A DNA stretch of 64,000 nt from Haliotispira sp965263485 (GCA_965263485.1 CBDHHO010000004.1:1550001-1614000); one strand, 5' to 3'; positions 16,966 through 26,330 are shown, counted from the first letter of the stretch. A program made the numbers and translations. The notes: generated by a model from the letters alone, not told the origin.

Positions 16966-17988
16966 CTACGAGCGTGGGCTAAGGTTGCGAAAGCGGCCCA
17001 AAGGCGCAACAATATAACTGACTTGCCCTTGTAAGTCATCTCTGTTCAGGATGCCAAACCACCTTCCGTCATGAGAGTGATCGCGATTGTCGCCAAAGGG
17101 TTCCAAGTAGCCTGCCGGAATGGCATCGCCCAGGCGTTCGCCGATAAAACGGCTGCGGATGGGCACATCGTGGGGGTTGCTCAGATAGGCATTGCGCACC
17201 CGCTGTTCAAAACCGCTGTCCATTGCATAAAAAGAAAACCGGTCAAACGCAGAAAGATCGCGCTGTGTTTCATAGGTCAGGCCCAGCTGCTCTTTCAAAT
17301 CCTCCTCGGCAATAAAGTTCCCTGCTCCTGCTAAACGGATTTCAGGATTCCCACCGCGAAAGCGTACCCGGTCGCCTCCGAGAGCGACCACCCGCTTAAC
17401 CAGCAGTGGCGGCTGGTAGCCATTGAGGGCATACTGATAGCCGGGTACGGTGCCGGGAGCGAAGAGCATTGGCTGGGAAGCCAAGCGCACAGGCGCGCGG
17501 GGTTGATTTTCGTTGGCCTTAACGTCCAGATCGACTCTGCTCACAGTCAAGAGGAAGATGATGCGTTGGGCGACCAGAAACAGCGTCCCCGGCCTGCGGT
17601 ATTCGGGTGAGACGAATGGGATTACGGTACCGCGTTTGATTTTGCGTTGCGAAAACAATTTCGCTGCGAAAGGGTAGGGTTCCAGACCAAAGGCCAGCTT
17701 GTTGACCATCACCCGATCTTTTACCAGTAACGTTGGCACCATGGAACCGGAGGGAATGACAAAAAGCTGTAGCAGAAACTGGTGGATCAGCAGCACTGCC
17801 AGAAAAACGTTGAGTCCTAATTCCAGCCAGTCGCGCAGAATAGAGATACGCTGCTGACGCAGCTTTTGTTTATAAGTGCGGTAACGGAGCCAGTTGATCA
17901 GAGCTTCGGTGCCGAGCACCAGCCAATCTGCAGGGCTGCGGGAGCCTGAGATCCATTCAGTAGAATTTTTTTCGGTGTCTGTATTCAT
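16966..17988 (-). CDS. lepB: signal peptidase I
   Basis: It cleaves Sec/Tat signal peptides at the outer face of the inner membrane. Of 340 residues, the N-terminal 55 are cytoplasmic, one membrane helix lies at about 57-78, and the catalytic box PSGSMVPTLL holds Ser82. Box C/D LLVKRVVALGGDRV holds Lys198 and box E is FGDNRDHSHDGRWFG. Both dyad residues are present, unlike in the neighbouring paralogue. A larger-than-usual insert separates boxes B and D (about 105-190). It probably supplies the housekeeping activity. The upstream region up to zwf holds another repeat element. Confidence 0.93.
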   Translation of the reverse strand: MNTDTEKNSTEWISGSRSPADWLVLGTEALINWLRYRTYKQKLRQQRISILRDWLELGLNVFLAVLLIHQFLLQLFVIPSGSMVPTLLVKDRVMVNKLAFGLEPYPFAAKLFSQRKIKRGTVIPFVSPEYRRPGTLFLVAQRIIFLLTVSRVDLDVKANENQPRAPVRLASQPMLFAPGTVPGYQYALNGYQPPLLVKRVVALGGDRVRFRGGNPEIRLAGAGNFIAEEDLKEQLGLTYETQRDLSAFDRFSFYAMDSGFEQRVRNAYLSNPHDVPIRSRFIGERLGDAIPAGYLEPFGDNRDHSHDGRWFGILNRDDLQGQVSYIVAPLGRFRNLSPRS

Positions 17989-18125
17989 ACAGGTTTCTCA
18001 TCACTTAAGTATATGGGAACCTTCCGGCATTTGATGGGCGTTCTTGCTCGTTCCAGCGAACAGCTCGGGCTCTTTGCTTTGCAAGAGGAGCGAATTCTTG
18101 GATCTCCCCTTTGGGAAAATGCGAT

Positions 18126-18284
18126 GGGCCACTTCTAAAAATTCCCCACCACAAAAAGATGCTGCGCCAGACTTGATCTTTTTCACGGAGCAGCTTCCTT
18201 AGGAGAGGCAGCAGGCTCTTCTGAGGAAGCTGCTCGTTCCCAAAGAGCGAGCAAGAGCGCAGAATGGAATTTTCAGAGGTTCCC
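18126..18284 (+). repeat. member of the intergenic repeat family upstream of zwf
   Basis: The left end is GGGCCACTTCTAAAAATTCC and the right end is GGAATTTTCAGAGGTTCCC. Inside are a GATCTTTTTCACGGAGCAGC block shared with the copies at 46581 and 60219 and an inverted repeat GGAAGCTGCTC / GAGCAGCTTCC. The rest of the gap (17989-18125 and 18285-18374) has no gene. Confidence 0.8.
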
Positions 18285-18374
18285 TTATCAGTATCCACTA
18301 TATCATAGTTCACAGCAAAAAGACAGAGCATCTGTGCTAGTCAACGCATTCTCTTTCAATTACAATGCGCGACC

Positions 18375-19706
18375 ATGAAAATTATCAATACAGCGATTAT
18401 TATACTCGGTGCTTCGGGTGATCTGGCCAAAAAGAAGTTGCTTCCTTCATTGAATCATTTGATTGCAAGGGATTACCTGGACTTGCGGACTTGCCGGGTC
18501 ATTGGTAACGGGCGCAGCGACATCAGTCATGAAGAGTTTCAACGACGCAGCGGCTGCGGCGAAAACCCGGAACAGGCCGGAGTTTACAGTTATTTTTGCG
18601 GGGTCAGCGGGCTGTGGAGCTACGCCAAAGAACTGGAAAAGCAGGTCCGGGGTGGTTTTGAGAGCCATATTGTTTTTTTCTCGCTTCCCGCCAGCGCCTA
18701 TGTGGAACGTTGCTCCCAATTGCTCGAAGATGGCTTTCCCGCTTCGGAGACCCGGGTGGTGATCGAAAAGCCCTTTGGCTATAACTCAGCGACTGCCCGG
18801 CAGCTCAACAAAGACCTGTTGCAGTACTTCCCCGCCGACCAGATTTACTTGATTGATCACTATCTGGGCAAGGAAACGCTGCAAAATATTATGGCGATCC
18901 GCTTTGCCAACCAGTTGTTCAACCCGATCTGGAGTCGCAATCACATCCATGCCATCGAAGTTAATGGTTTTGAAACCATTGGCATCGACGGGCGGGGGAA
19001 CATTTACGAAAAGATGGGGGCAATTCGCGATGTGATGCAGAACCACTTGCTCCAGCTCTTGGCCCTGACGATGATGGAGCGGCCCAAATCCTTGCAAGCC
19101 AACGATATTCGCGCGGCCAAGCACGAGCTGCTCAAGGCTGCCCGCTGTGTCCGGGCCCATCGCTTTCAGTACGAGGGCTACCGCCAGGAGGTTAATGTGG
19201 CCCAGGACTCGCAGGTCGAGACCTATGCCGAGCTGGAATTGGCAGTCGACAATCAGCGCTGGCAAGGTGTGCCGGTCTATATCCGCGGCGGTAAGAAAGT
19301 ACACCGCGCCGGTGTCGAGGTAATCTTGCACCTCCGCAGTGGCGATCCTCTGTACCACAATGACCGAGAGTTGATTATGGTCCGGGTGCAGCCCAATCCC
19401 GGCATCGAAGTCTGGCAGAAGGCCAAAAAGCCTGGTCTGATTGAGAATCAGCACTTCCCCTTGCAGGACTTTAGCCTGAACTATAACTTGCGCTACCGTC
19501 AGGGCCAGAACCGCGACGGTGTAGAGGCCTACACTCAGTTGTTCTACAGCGTCCTCTGTGGCGATAAGTCCCTGTTTGTACATATTGATGAAGCAGTGAC
19601 CGCTTGGGAAGTGGTGGAAAATGTGCTGGACCAAGGGCGGGTTCAGTTCTACCGGCCCAACACAATGCCCAAGGGTGGCCTACCCTCTTGGCTGCGCGAG
19701 GGATAG
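18375..19706 (+). CDS. zwf: glucose-6-phosphate 1-dehydrogenase
   Basis: It is the first enzyme of the oxidative pentose phosphate pathway, reducing NADP. The N-terminal Rossmann motif is LGASGDLAKKKLLPSL (about 11-26). EKPFGYNSATA and the active-site block LIDHYLGKETLQN (catalytic His of the DHYLGKE motif) follow, with GAIRDVMQNHLLQLLAL and GGKKVHRAGVEVILH later. At 443 residues it is shorter than the E. coli enzyme (491), with the loss spread over loops. ATG 18375 is the only reasonable start, although its ribosome binding site is weak. It is monocistronic; pgl and gnd are not adjacent. Confidence 0.94.
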   Translation: MKIINTAIIILGASGDLAKKKLLPSLNHLIARDYLDLRTCRVIGNGRSDISHEEFQRRSGCGENPEQAGVYSYFCGVSGLWSYAKELEKQVRGGFESHIVFFSLPASAYVERCSQLLEDGFPASETRVVIEKPFGYNSATARQLNKDLLQYFPADQIYLIDHYLGKETLQNIMAIRFANQLFNPIWSRNHIHAIEVNGFETIGIDGRGNIYEKMGAIRDVMQNHLLQLLALTMMERPKSLQANDIRAAKHELLKAARCVRAHRFQYEGYRQEVNVAQDSQVETYAELELAVDNQRWQGVPVYIRGGKKVHRAGVEVILHLRSGDPLYHNDRELIMVRVQPNPGIEVWQKAKKPGLIENQHFPLQDFSLNYNLRYRQGQNRDGVEAYTQLFYSVLCGDKSLFVHIDEAVTAWEVVENVLDQGRVQFYRPNTMPKGGLPSWLREG

Positions 19707-19914
19707 CGGGAACTCTCCTTTTTTCGTCTCTTGTGTCACGGGAGGAAATTCTAATTCCTCAATTTCTGATTGAGGATTGAGTGTCAATTTTATTGCAGGG
19801 TAGCGGGTTCGGATCGGCGGAAAGGCTCTGTCACAGTTTTCAGAAGAGTAGCTTCCCATACACAAACGGCTGTGCCGGAGTTGCTTAGCTCAGTGCTCAA
19901 AACAAGGGGGGCGC
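19707..19914. other. intergenic region, 208 bp, no gene
   Basis: It holds a small hairpin (CCTCAAT / ATTGAGG at 19757-19775) without a T-run, so a terminator for zwf is not secure. No family repeat end is recognised. Confidence 0.35.
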
Positions 19915-20325
19915 ATGCATATCCTGGAACTGGAAGTGCGCGACTATGAGTGCGACTACCAGAGGGTAGTCAATAATTCTGTGTACTTGAACTACTTAGA
20001 GCACGCGCGCCACCAGGCAATCAAGCAGCATTTCAGTGTGCCCGAGCTGAGCCGGCAGGGAATTGACCTGGTCATCTCCGAAGTACGTTTGCGCTATTTG
20101 TCTCCTCTGCGCCCGCAGGATTGCTTTGCCGTACAGACTTCATTCGCTTTGCAAGGTCAGTTCCGCCTGATTTTTGAGCAGCAGATCCACCTGAGTGGGG
20201 AGCCGCATTCAGCAGGGCAGGGGCAGCAGATTCTGAGCGCTCGAATCTGTGTGGCTGCACTGGAGTGCGGCAGGCCCTGCCCTTTTGCCCGCATCACTGA
20301 GCTCTGTGGCTATCAGTTTACCTGA
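19915..20325 (+). CDS. hotdog-fold acyl-CoA thioesterase (4HBT/YbgC type)
   Basis: The protein is 136 residues. The N-terminal motif VRDYECDYQRVVNNSVYLNYLEHAR matches the 4HBT signature: the Asp in ECDYQ is the expected catalytic residue, and N-x-x-Y-L-x-Y-L-E-x-A-R is the following helix. The later strand SEVRLRYLSPLRPQD also fits. The acyl substrate is not predictable, and there are no tol-pal genes nearby to suggest the YbgC role. The start ATG at 19915 follows a G-rich stretch (AAGGGGGGC). It converges on comM with a 2-bp gap. Confidence 0.85.
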   Translation: MHILELEVRDYECDYQRVVNNSVYLNYLEHARHQAIKQHFSVPELSRQGIDLVISEVRLRYLSPLRPQDCFAVQTSFALQGQFRLIFEQQIHLSGEPHSAGQGQQILSARICVAALECGRPCPFARITELCGYQFT

Positions 20326-20327
20326 GG

Positions 20328-21935
20328 CTAAAAGCTGCTCCAGAAGATATTGCGGTCGCCGTAGCGTCGATACTCGATGGCTTCCAGCAAGGATTCCTGG
20401 TCGATCTGCTCCTTTTGTTCGACATCGGCAATGCTCCGGGCAATGCGCAGCACCGAGTGGCAGGCTCGCGATGAGAGGCCCAGCTTCTCGACCGCCAGGT
20501 GAAACAATTTGCGCGAAGGCCCGTTGATGGGGCATAAAGCAGACAGCTGACCCGCCGGAATACGCGAATTATAGGGCTTGTGTCGGCTCGCTTTCAGTGC
20601 GCCAAAACGCTGCTGCTGCCACAACCGGGCACGCTTGATGCGCGTGCGAACCAGTTCAGAACCCTCTTCTTCGCCCTCCAGCAAGGTTTCCACTGGAGTT
20701 GGGCTCACCGGAATTCGCATATCGATCCGGTCCAGCAGCGCTCCGCCCACCCGCTTCCAGTACTTGGCAATGGCGGTCTGGGTGCAGATGCAAATGCTCT
20801 CTTCGCGCCCCAAGTTGCCACAGGGGCAGGGATTGATCGCCATCAGCAGCTGAAAATCCGCCGGATACCAGAACGATTTCCCGGCTCGCACAATCACGAT
20901 GCGCTGGCTCTCCAGCGGTTCGCGCAGGCCCTGTAGGTGGCTGGCCTTAAACTCCGGGGCCTCGTCCAGAAACAGCACACCGTTGTGAGCTAGGGATACC
21001 TCACCGGGACTCAGTTGCGGCCCGCCGCCAACCAGACCTTCCAGAGTGGCACTGTGGTGCGGCATACGCAGGGGTGCCCGCTGCCGCAAGCCCGGAAGAC
21101 CTGCCTGCGACCAGATTCGGGTGGTTTCGAGCGCTTCGTCGCCGCTCAAAGGCGGCAGCAGGCTCGGGAGGCTGCGCACCACCATGGTCTTGCCGCAGCC
21201 CGGCGGCCCGAAGATCAGCACATTGTGCCGCCCCGCCACAGCGATTTCCACGGCCCGCTTGAGAAGAGGCTGACCCTTGATATCGGCAAAGTCAAGAAAG
21301 TCCTCGTGACAATGGGGTTCAGTGCTGCGATCAGGATCCATTTCCCGGCTGTCCGCAGTCCCGTCTCGTGACATCGGGGCTGTGGATATACGTGGCTCTG
21401 CCGTCTCCTCAGCTTCAGCCTTTCCGGTAATCGCGCAGAGCTGCCTGCCCAGTCCGGTGATGTGCCGCAGAGCAAAGACCTGCCCCAGCCCCAGAGACAG
21501 GGCCTCCTGCAGGTTGCCTGCCGGCACCAGAAAATGCTCGATGCCCATTTCGTAAGCACTGGCCACGGCCGCCAGCACACCATCAATAGAACGCACCCGG
21601 CCCGAAAGCTCCAGCTCGCCCAGCACCAGCAGTGAAGGCAGCTCCTCCAGCTCAGCCGGGAGCTGCCGGGATTGCAATAGGATGCTCAGGGCGATGGGCA
21701 GATCAAAGCCCGCTCCGCTCTTCCTGAGGCCAGCGGGTGCCAGATTGATCAGGATTCGGTCGCTGGGGTAAAGGTAATCGCAGTGGTGCAGCACGGCCCG
21801 CACCCGCTCGCGGGCTTCTTTGACCGCGCCGTCGGGAAGGCCTACGATGTCGGTGTTGGGCATGCCACGCCGGATCGAGCATTCCACGTGAATCAACTGG
21901 CCGCTGAAACCGGCCGCAGCGTAGCTGTAAATCAT
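20328..21935 (-). CDS. comM: YifB/ComM family Mg-chelatase-like AAA+ ATPase
   Basis: It is related to ComM, a hexameric helicase that promotes branch migration during integration of transforming DNA. The N-terminal Lon-like ChlI domain starts at MIYSYAAAGFSGQLIHVECSIRRG. Walker A is FGPPGCGKTMVV and Walker B is VLFLDEAPEF. CPCGNLGREESICICT is the conserved Cys cluster, and the C-terminal Mg-chelatase domain ends the protein. I chose ATG 21935 rather than the in-frame start 54 bp upstream. AGGAG lies just before it, the family begins MI/ML-x-x, and the extra codons run through a repeat-element end. Full length, no defect. Confidence 0.92.
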   Translation of the reverse strand: MIYSYAAAGFSGQLIHVECSIRRGMPNTDIVGLPDGAVKEARERVRAVLHHCDYLYPSDRILINLAPAGLRKSGAGFDLPIALSILLQSRQLPAELEELPSLLVLGELELSGRVRSIDGVLAAVASAYEMGIEHFLVPAGNLQEALSLGLGQVFALRHITGLGRQLCAITGKAEAEETAEPRISTAPMSRDGTADSREMDPDRSTEPHCHEDFLDFADIKGQPLLKRAVEIAVAGRHNVLIFGPPGCGKTMVVRSLPSLLPPLSGDEALETTRIWSQAGLPGLRQRAPLRMPHHSATLEGLVGGGPQLSPGEVSLAHNGVLFLDEAPEFKASHLQGLREPLESQRIVIVRAGKSFWYPADFQLLMAINPCPCGNLGREESICICTQTAIAKYWKRVGGALLDRIDMRIPVSPTPVETLLEGEEEGSELVRTRIKRARLWQQQRFGALKASRHKPYNSRIPAGQLSALCPINGPSRKLFHLAVEKLGLSSRACHSVLRIARSIADVEQKEQIDQESLLEAIEYRRYGDRNIFWSSF

Positions 21936-21951
21936 CAATACTCCTTTGAGC

Positions 21952-21969
21952 AAATTTTTAGAGGCGCCC
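21952..21969 (+). repeat. solo right end of the intergenic repeat family at the comM leader
   Basis: AAATTTTTAGAGGCGCCC lies just upstream of the comM ribosome binding site. A second weak end (CTTTTTAGCGGC) lies near 21994-22005. Neither has a partner. Confidence 0.45.
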
Positions 21970-22017
21970 TGAAGAAATAAGAGGAGCAAAAAACTTTTTA
22001 GCGGCAGAATAGCAGAA

Positions 22018-22424
22018 GGGTAGCTCTAAAAATTTGCTTTTGATGCTGAGCGAGTGGGATTTTCACGATAGCGGGGAAGGCACGATAGCGGGGAAGGAAA
22101 GCAGAATGATACTTTGCTGTATCATGGAGCTTTACTGACGAACTATTTGTGGGCACCTCTAAAAATTCCAATTCCGGGCTGAATTGCGATCTTGTTGCCG
22201 AATAAAGGTTCTGCCTTACGGCAGGATTTGTGAAGAATGGCCTGCTTCGCCCCGCCATTCTTCACCATCAGCAAAGCCTTATCATACAACAAAGTATGCT
22301 TCGGCTTCACTTCCTCGCTATCGGCAAAATCTCGCTGATTCAGCATCAAAAGCGAATTTTTAGAGCTACCCTTGTGACAAAGATCGCCGCTTCAAGCGCG
22401 AAATTGGGATTTTTAGCGGTGCCC
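22018..22424 (+). repeat. outer element A of a nested pair
   Basis: The left end is GGGTAGCTCTAAAAATTTGC and the right end is GGGATTTTTAGCGGTGCCC. Its body is interrupted at 22147-22375 by element B. Joining the two halves across one TTGT gives about 182 bp whose block order matches the copy at 14815-14979 (TTTTGATGCTGAGC, TACTTTGCTGTAT, ACTGACGAA, then CAAAGATCGCCGCTTCAAGC). Confidence 0.8.
22151..22371 (-). repeat. element B, full-length 221-bp copy inserted into element A
   Basis: Terminal inverted repeats are GGGCACCTCTAAAAATTCC and GCGAATTTTTAGAGCTACCC. It is flanked by direct TTGT at 22147-22150 and 22372-22375. It is the same length (221 bp) and the same internal order as the copy at 30529-30749, with few differences. 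Its blocks run in the opposite orientation to element A. Confidence 0.9.
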
Positions 22425-22625
22425 AAAACTCGATTAGAGAGCGCACGGACTAAAACCACTATTTGTGGAAAAGATTGCAGCTTGCTGTGGGAATACCGAT
22501 CAGATTCTAAGAGCTACCATTGGCCCGGCTTCCCTTCCTTCTTTCACTCCGCTAGACTGGCGCCTTGGAGAGTTCCAAGGAAGAACCCTTTGGGCAAAGA
22601 TTTTTAAAAACTGCCTAAACACAGG
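22425..22625. other. intergenic region upstream of folA, no gene seen
   Basis: This is 201 bp after the nested elements. No convincing frame, terminator or repeat is seen. Confidence 0.4.
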
Positions 22626-23360
22626 ATGCGCAGAATGCTCAACCGGAAAACAGTCCGGGAGGAACTTGCTGGCAACCCCGTTGATCCAAATGAGCTGGAC
22701 GCCATCATTGCCACTGACCAGGACTTCCTGATTGGCTTTAACGCGGCAGCCGGATACCGGCTGCCTTGGCCCAACATGCGGGACGATATGGCCTTTTTCC
22801 GCAGTACTACGGCAAAGAGCCTGTTGCTGATGGGCCGCAAGACCTTGCAAGGCATCGGTTGCCTGCTGCCGGGCCGCATCAGCCTGGTCTTCAGTTGGCA
22901 GCCGGAGTTGAGACTAAGCGATCAGGTGCTGTGCCAAAGTACTGATCTAGATGAGACCCGGCTGCGCCTGCTGCTCGGAGCGCACACTGCCGGGCTGCTG
23001 CTGCGCGGCTGGGAAGACTATGCCCGGCTCAATGCAACGGGGATGATCTCTCCATCCCGTCCTCGCCTGCTCATCGGAGGGGCCGGATTGCTTGGGGAAG
23101 CATGGTGCCTGGGCCTGCTGAACAAGCTGTATTTCACCCAGGTACAGGCCCGGCTCAGCGCAGGTTGCCGAACAGAAGAAGAGCCGGTGTATCTTCCTTC
23201 CGACCTGCGGCAAAACTTGCGCCGGGCTATGGCTGTCAATACCCCGATCCGCAGTCTGGAACAGAACCATCACAACAGCTACGCGGCACATATTTACTGC
23301 ATTTACCCGGTCAAGCCGGGCTTATATCAGGCTTCTGATCAGAAATCGGAGTTTTCCTAA
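22626..23360 (+). CDS. folA: dihydrofolate reductase (divergent)
   Basis: It reduces dihydrofolate with NADPH. From about residue 26 the DHFR pattern is clear: AIIATDQDFLIGFNAAAGYRLPWPNMRDDMAFFRSTT includes the catalytic acid in MRDDMAFF. LLLMGRKTLQGIG, LPGRISLVFS, the cofactor site RLLIGGAGLLGEAW and LNKLYFTQVQA follow. At 244 residues it is much longer than usual (about 160), with an N-terminal 25-residue extension, a longer middle and about 40 extra C-terminal residues. A start at ATG 22635 is equally possible. A lipoprotein hydrolase gene follows after 13 bp. Confidence 0.82.
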   Translation: MRRMLNRKTVREELAGNPVDPNELDAIIATDQDFLIGFNAAAGYRLPWPNMRDDMAFFRSTTAKSLLLMGRKTLQGIGCLLPGRISLVFSWQPELRLSDQVLCQSTDLDETRLRLLLGAHTAGLLLRGWEDYARLNATGMISPSRPRLLIGGAGLLGEAWCLGLLNKLYFTQVQARLSAGCRTEEEPVYLPSDLRQNLRRAMAVNTPIRSLEQNHHNSYAAHIYCIYPVKPGLYQASDQKSEFS

Positions 23361-23373
23361 AGGGAGTGCCACT

Positions 23374-24783
23374 GTGAAACAACCCGATCACAATACCTCT
23401 TGCGGAGCGCTGCGAGTGCTGTGTGGCATTCTGCTGAGCCTGGCGAGCTGCCTCAACTATCCGGCCCGGATCGATTTTGGCCAGAGCGGCTCAGCAAGCG
23501 AAGCTACTGCTCAAACGGGGGCAGAATCATCCAGACTACAGACCCAGTTTGATCCTGCGGACACCCTGATCAGTAGCCAGCTGGTGATGGAGCTCTCCCA
23601 CCCGCAAATGGAGGCCTTAGACCCGGAAGGCAACTATACAAAGCTGCGCCGTTATCCAGTGCGGGTCTACCGCATTGCCTACCGCAGCCGCAACTTCCGC
23701 CCGCTTTCTGCGTTGCTGCTGCTGCCTGTGGGGACGGACATTGAAGAATATTCGGTACTGGCCTACCACCATGGTGCCCTATTGCCCATCCCCCACAACA
23801 GGATGGGTGCCTACGAGGCCCCCAGTTTTTTTGGCAGCCGGTATCGCAAGACCAAAGACTTCTTTGCCGTGAATAAATACGGCCTGCCGGCCGCCAGCAG
23901 TGGTTACCTGACAGTGCTGGTGGATTATATGGGCTACGGCATCCAAGCGGGGGCCGAACATCCCTTTATGATTGGTCCCGAGCTGGGGCAGGAGAGCATG
24001 GACGCAGTGCGCGCCAGCTACCAGTGGGCCCGGCAACAGGGCCTGAGGCTCAATGACCGACTCTACCTTGCGGGGACTTCGGAGGGTGCCTACGCGGCTC
24101 TGTGGAGCCAGCGCTTTATTGAAGAGGCACCTGATCTGGTGGACCTGAAGGTCGAAGGTGCTTACTACGCTGGACCGTATCACACCAGCTCACTGCTCCG
24201 GAAAATTGCTTTGGACGAGGAGAAGATCGTGCCGCTGTTCAACTGGGCCCTCTATGCGACTTGGGATTACTATCTTCGCAGCGGCGAGCGGCGTCTGAAG
24301 AACTTGGCCCGGTACTTTGAGCCACAGGAGTACCGGCAGATTGCGAAAAGTCGCAAGTCCTGGACCAAAGAGGATATCTGGCAACGTAAAGTGCCGAACC
24401 TGCTCGCCATTTTGTTACAGAAACCCCTGCCCAAAGAAGAACTGTTCCAAAACGACTTCCTGCGGGAAATCAACGATCCGGCTTCGGACTTCTGGGTACT
24501 GGCCGACCTGCTGAATATCCACGAAGGCTGGCAGCCCAAGGGCCCGATTCAGCTCTATCACAATCAGGAGGACCCGCTGATTCCGCTGAGCAATAGCCAG
24601 GACGCCCAAAGAGAGCTTTCGGCGGCAGGAGGCAGGGTCGAATTGAAGACTTTTGAGCGCAGCGACCATGCGGGAAGCAACCTGCCGTATTTGTTCAGTT
24701 TCTTGGCCGCCTTTAGCCGCAGTAGCGGCTTGTATGCGCCATCTGCAGGGGCAGCACAGCCGGCAGAATTTGCTGAGCAGTGA
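23374..24783 (+). CDS. lipoprotein with alpha/beta hydrolase (secretory lipase/esterase-like) domain
   Basis: It starts at a GTG with AAGGGAG upstream. The lipobox LLSLASC at about residue 26 predicts a lipid-anchored exported enzyme. The mature part has the alpha/beta hydrolase pattern: LAYHHGALLP (oxyanion region), the nucleophile elbow YLAGTSEGAYAALW (GxSxG), the acid region YHNQEDPLIPLSNSQ and the likely catalytic His in ERSDHAGSN. It resembles the family of secretory lipases and large serine esterases; the substrate is unknown. At 469 residues it is of normal size for such proteins. It lies 13 bp after folA. Confidence 0.75.
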   Translation: MKQPDHNTSCGALRVLCGILLSLASCLNYPARIDFGQSGSASEATAQTGAESSRLQTQFDPADTLISSQLVMELSHPQMEALDPEGNYTKLRRYPVRVYRIAYRSRNFRPLSALLLLPVGTDIEEYSVLAYHHGALLPIPHNRMGAYEAPSFFGSRYRKTKDFFAVNKYGLPAASSGYLTVLVDYMGYGIQAGAEHPFMIGPELGQESMDAVRASYQWARQQGLRLNDRLYLAGTSEGAYAALWSQRFIEEAPDLVDLKVEGAYYAGPYHTSSLLRKIALDEEKIVPLFNWALYATWDYYLRSGERRLKNLARYFEPQEYRQIAKSRKSWTKEDIWQRKVPNLLAILLQKPLPKEELFQNDFLREINDPASDFWVLADLLNIHEGWQPKGPIQLYHNQEDPLIPLSNSQDAQRELSAAGGRVELKTFERSDHAGSNLPYLFSFLAAFSRSSGLYAPSAGAAQPAEFAEQ

Positions 24784-24823
24784 TCTGCTAGGGTTATGAC
24801 GGACACACCACAGAGGAAAGGCT

Positions 24824-26161
24824 ATGCTTGAATCCATCGCCCGAAGTTTCGAAGGTATTACCAAGCAGCTCTCGGGTAAGCACAAGATCAGCGGCAAGAA
24901 TATTCAGGAAAGCCTGGAAGAAATCCAGATTGCCATGCTGGAGGCCGATGTCAATCTACGGGTAGTGCGCCGTTTCATCAACAAGGCGCGTGAGGAAGCC
25001 CTGGGGGAAGCCGTACTGCGCTCGATCAACCCCGGCCAGCAATTTGTTAAAATCATCTACGACCGCATGGTCGGGTTGCTGGGTTCCGAGGAAGAAGGGC
25101 TCAAGCTCAAGGGGCCGGACGGCATTTCCGGCATCCTGATGCTGGGCTTGCAGGGCGCGGGTAAGACTACCACCACCGCCAAACTGGCGTACAAGTTGCA
25201 GGCCGAAGGTCGCAAAGTGCTGCTGGTGGCCTGCGATTTGCAGCGTCCGGCGGCCATAGAGCAACTGCGGGTGCTGGCCGGGCAGGTTGGCGCGGGTTTC
25301 TTTGCCGATGAACAAGAAAAATCCCCGGCGGCCGTGGCCAAGGCGGCCTTGCTGCTGGCCAGGCGCGAGAGCTACAACACAGTGCTCTTCGACACAGCGG
25401 GCCGCCTGCACTTAGACGATGCTCTGATGGCCGAACTGGAAGCCGTCAAAAAGGCCGTAGGGCCGGTGGAAAGCCTCTTTGTCGCCGACTCGATGACGGG
25501 GCAGGGCGCAGTTGACGTGGCCCGCGAATTCAACGAACGTGTTGAAATCAGTGGCGTAATTCTGACTAAATTCGACTCCGAGACGCGCGGCGGTGCCGCG
25601 CTGTCGATCCAGAGCATCGTCAGGAAACCGATCAAATACATCGGTGTGGGCGAAAAGGTCGAAGACCTTGATGTCTTTTACCCACAGCGAATTGCATCGC
25701 GCATTCTGGGCATGGGCGATGTGGTTTCGCTGGTTGAGAAGGCCCAGGAACTGAGCAGCGAGGAAGATGCCCGGCGTCTGGAAAAGAAGCTGCGTAGCAA
25801 GGAATTTAACTTAGAAGATATGCTTGAGCAGATTCAGCAGATGAAAAAAATGGGCAGTGTTGACCAGATACTGGAAATGATGCCGGGCATGGCCGGAAAG
25901 TCCGATGCCATCCGGGAACAGCTCAACGATCGGGATATCAAACAAAAAGAGGCCATTATTCTGTCGATGACCCGCCAGGAGAAACAGAATTACAAGATCA
26001 TTGGCCCCTCGCGGCGCCGGCGTATCGCCAACGGTGCCGGGGTCAATGTGGCAATGGTCAACCGCCTACTCAAAGAATTTGAAAAAAACCGCAACATGAT
26101 GCGCAAGATGGTCAAAAACAAGGGCATGCAGGCGCAATTGATGAGACAGATGGGGTTTTAG
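24824..26161 (+). CDS. ffh: signal recognition particle protein Ffh
   Basis: It is the SRP54 GTPase that binds nascent hydrophobic signal sequences together with 4.5S RNA and FtsY. The N domain (1-95) is followed by a G domain with P-loop LGLQGAGKTTTTAKLAYKL, DLQRPAAIEQL, FDTAGRLHLDD and ILTKFDSETRGGAAL. The M domain contains the methionine-rich segment QILEMMPGMAGKSD, the RNA-binding SRRRRIANGAG and a Met-rich tail. The length (445) is typical. The start has AGAGGAAAGG upstream. rpe follows after a repeat element. Confidence 0.97.
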   Translation: MLESIARSFEGITKQLSGKHKISGKNIQESLEEIQIAMLEADVNLRVVRRFINKAREEALGEAVLRSINPGQQFVKIIYDRMVGLLGSEEEGLKLKGPDGISGILMLGLQGAGKTTTTAKLAYKLQAEGRKVLLVACDLQRPAAIEQLRVLAGQVGAGFFADEQEKSPAAVAKAALLLARRESYNTVLFDTAGRLHLDDALMAELEAVKKAVGPVESLFVADSMTGQGAVDVAREFNERVEISGVILTKFDSETRGGAALSIQSIVRKPIKYIGVGEKVEDLDVFYPQRIASRILGMGDVVSLVEKAQELSSEEDARRLEKKLRSKEFNLEDMLEQIQQMKKMGSVDQILEMMPGMAGKSDAIREQLNDRDIKQKEAIILSMTRQEKQNYKIIGPSRRRRIANGAGVNVAMVNRLLKEFEKNRNMMRKMVKNKGMQAQLMRQMGF

Positions 26162-26177
26162 CCCCAAAAATAATAAA

Positions 26178-26330
26178 GGGCACCTCTAAAAATGGTATCG
26201 CGGTTTGATGGCTCCAATGCGAGCTGGCGCAGCATTGGAGAAATGGGGAGGGCCGTGCGGAGCCAGGCCCGACCATCCTTTCTGCGAGCTGGCGCAGCAT
26301 CTTTCTGTGGTGGGGAATTTTAGAGATCCC
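26178..26330 (+). repeat. intergenic family element with TAAA flanks, between ffh and rpe
   Basis: The left end is GGGCACCTCTAAAAATGG and the right end is GGGGAATTTTAGAGATCCC. It is flanked by direct TAAA at 26174-26177 and 26331-26334. The inside carries one and a partial copy of the GCGAGCTGGCGCAGCATTGG module (from 26219). Confidence 0.85.

Noticed and set aside
19757..19775. Hairpin after zwf as terminator
   Set aside because: The stem is only 7 bp and no T-run follows.
22143..22349. 68-codon gene inside element B
   Set aside because: It is wholly repeat-derived. A shared frame exists among copies (reported as a finding), but there is not enough evidence to annotate a gene.
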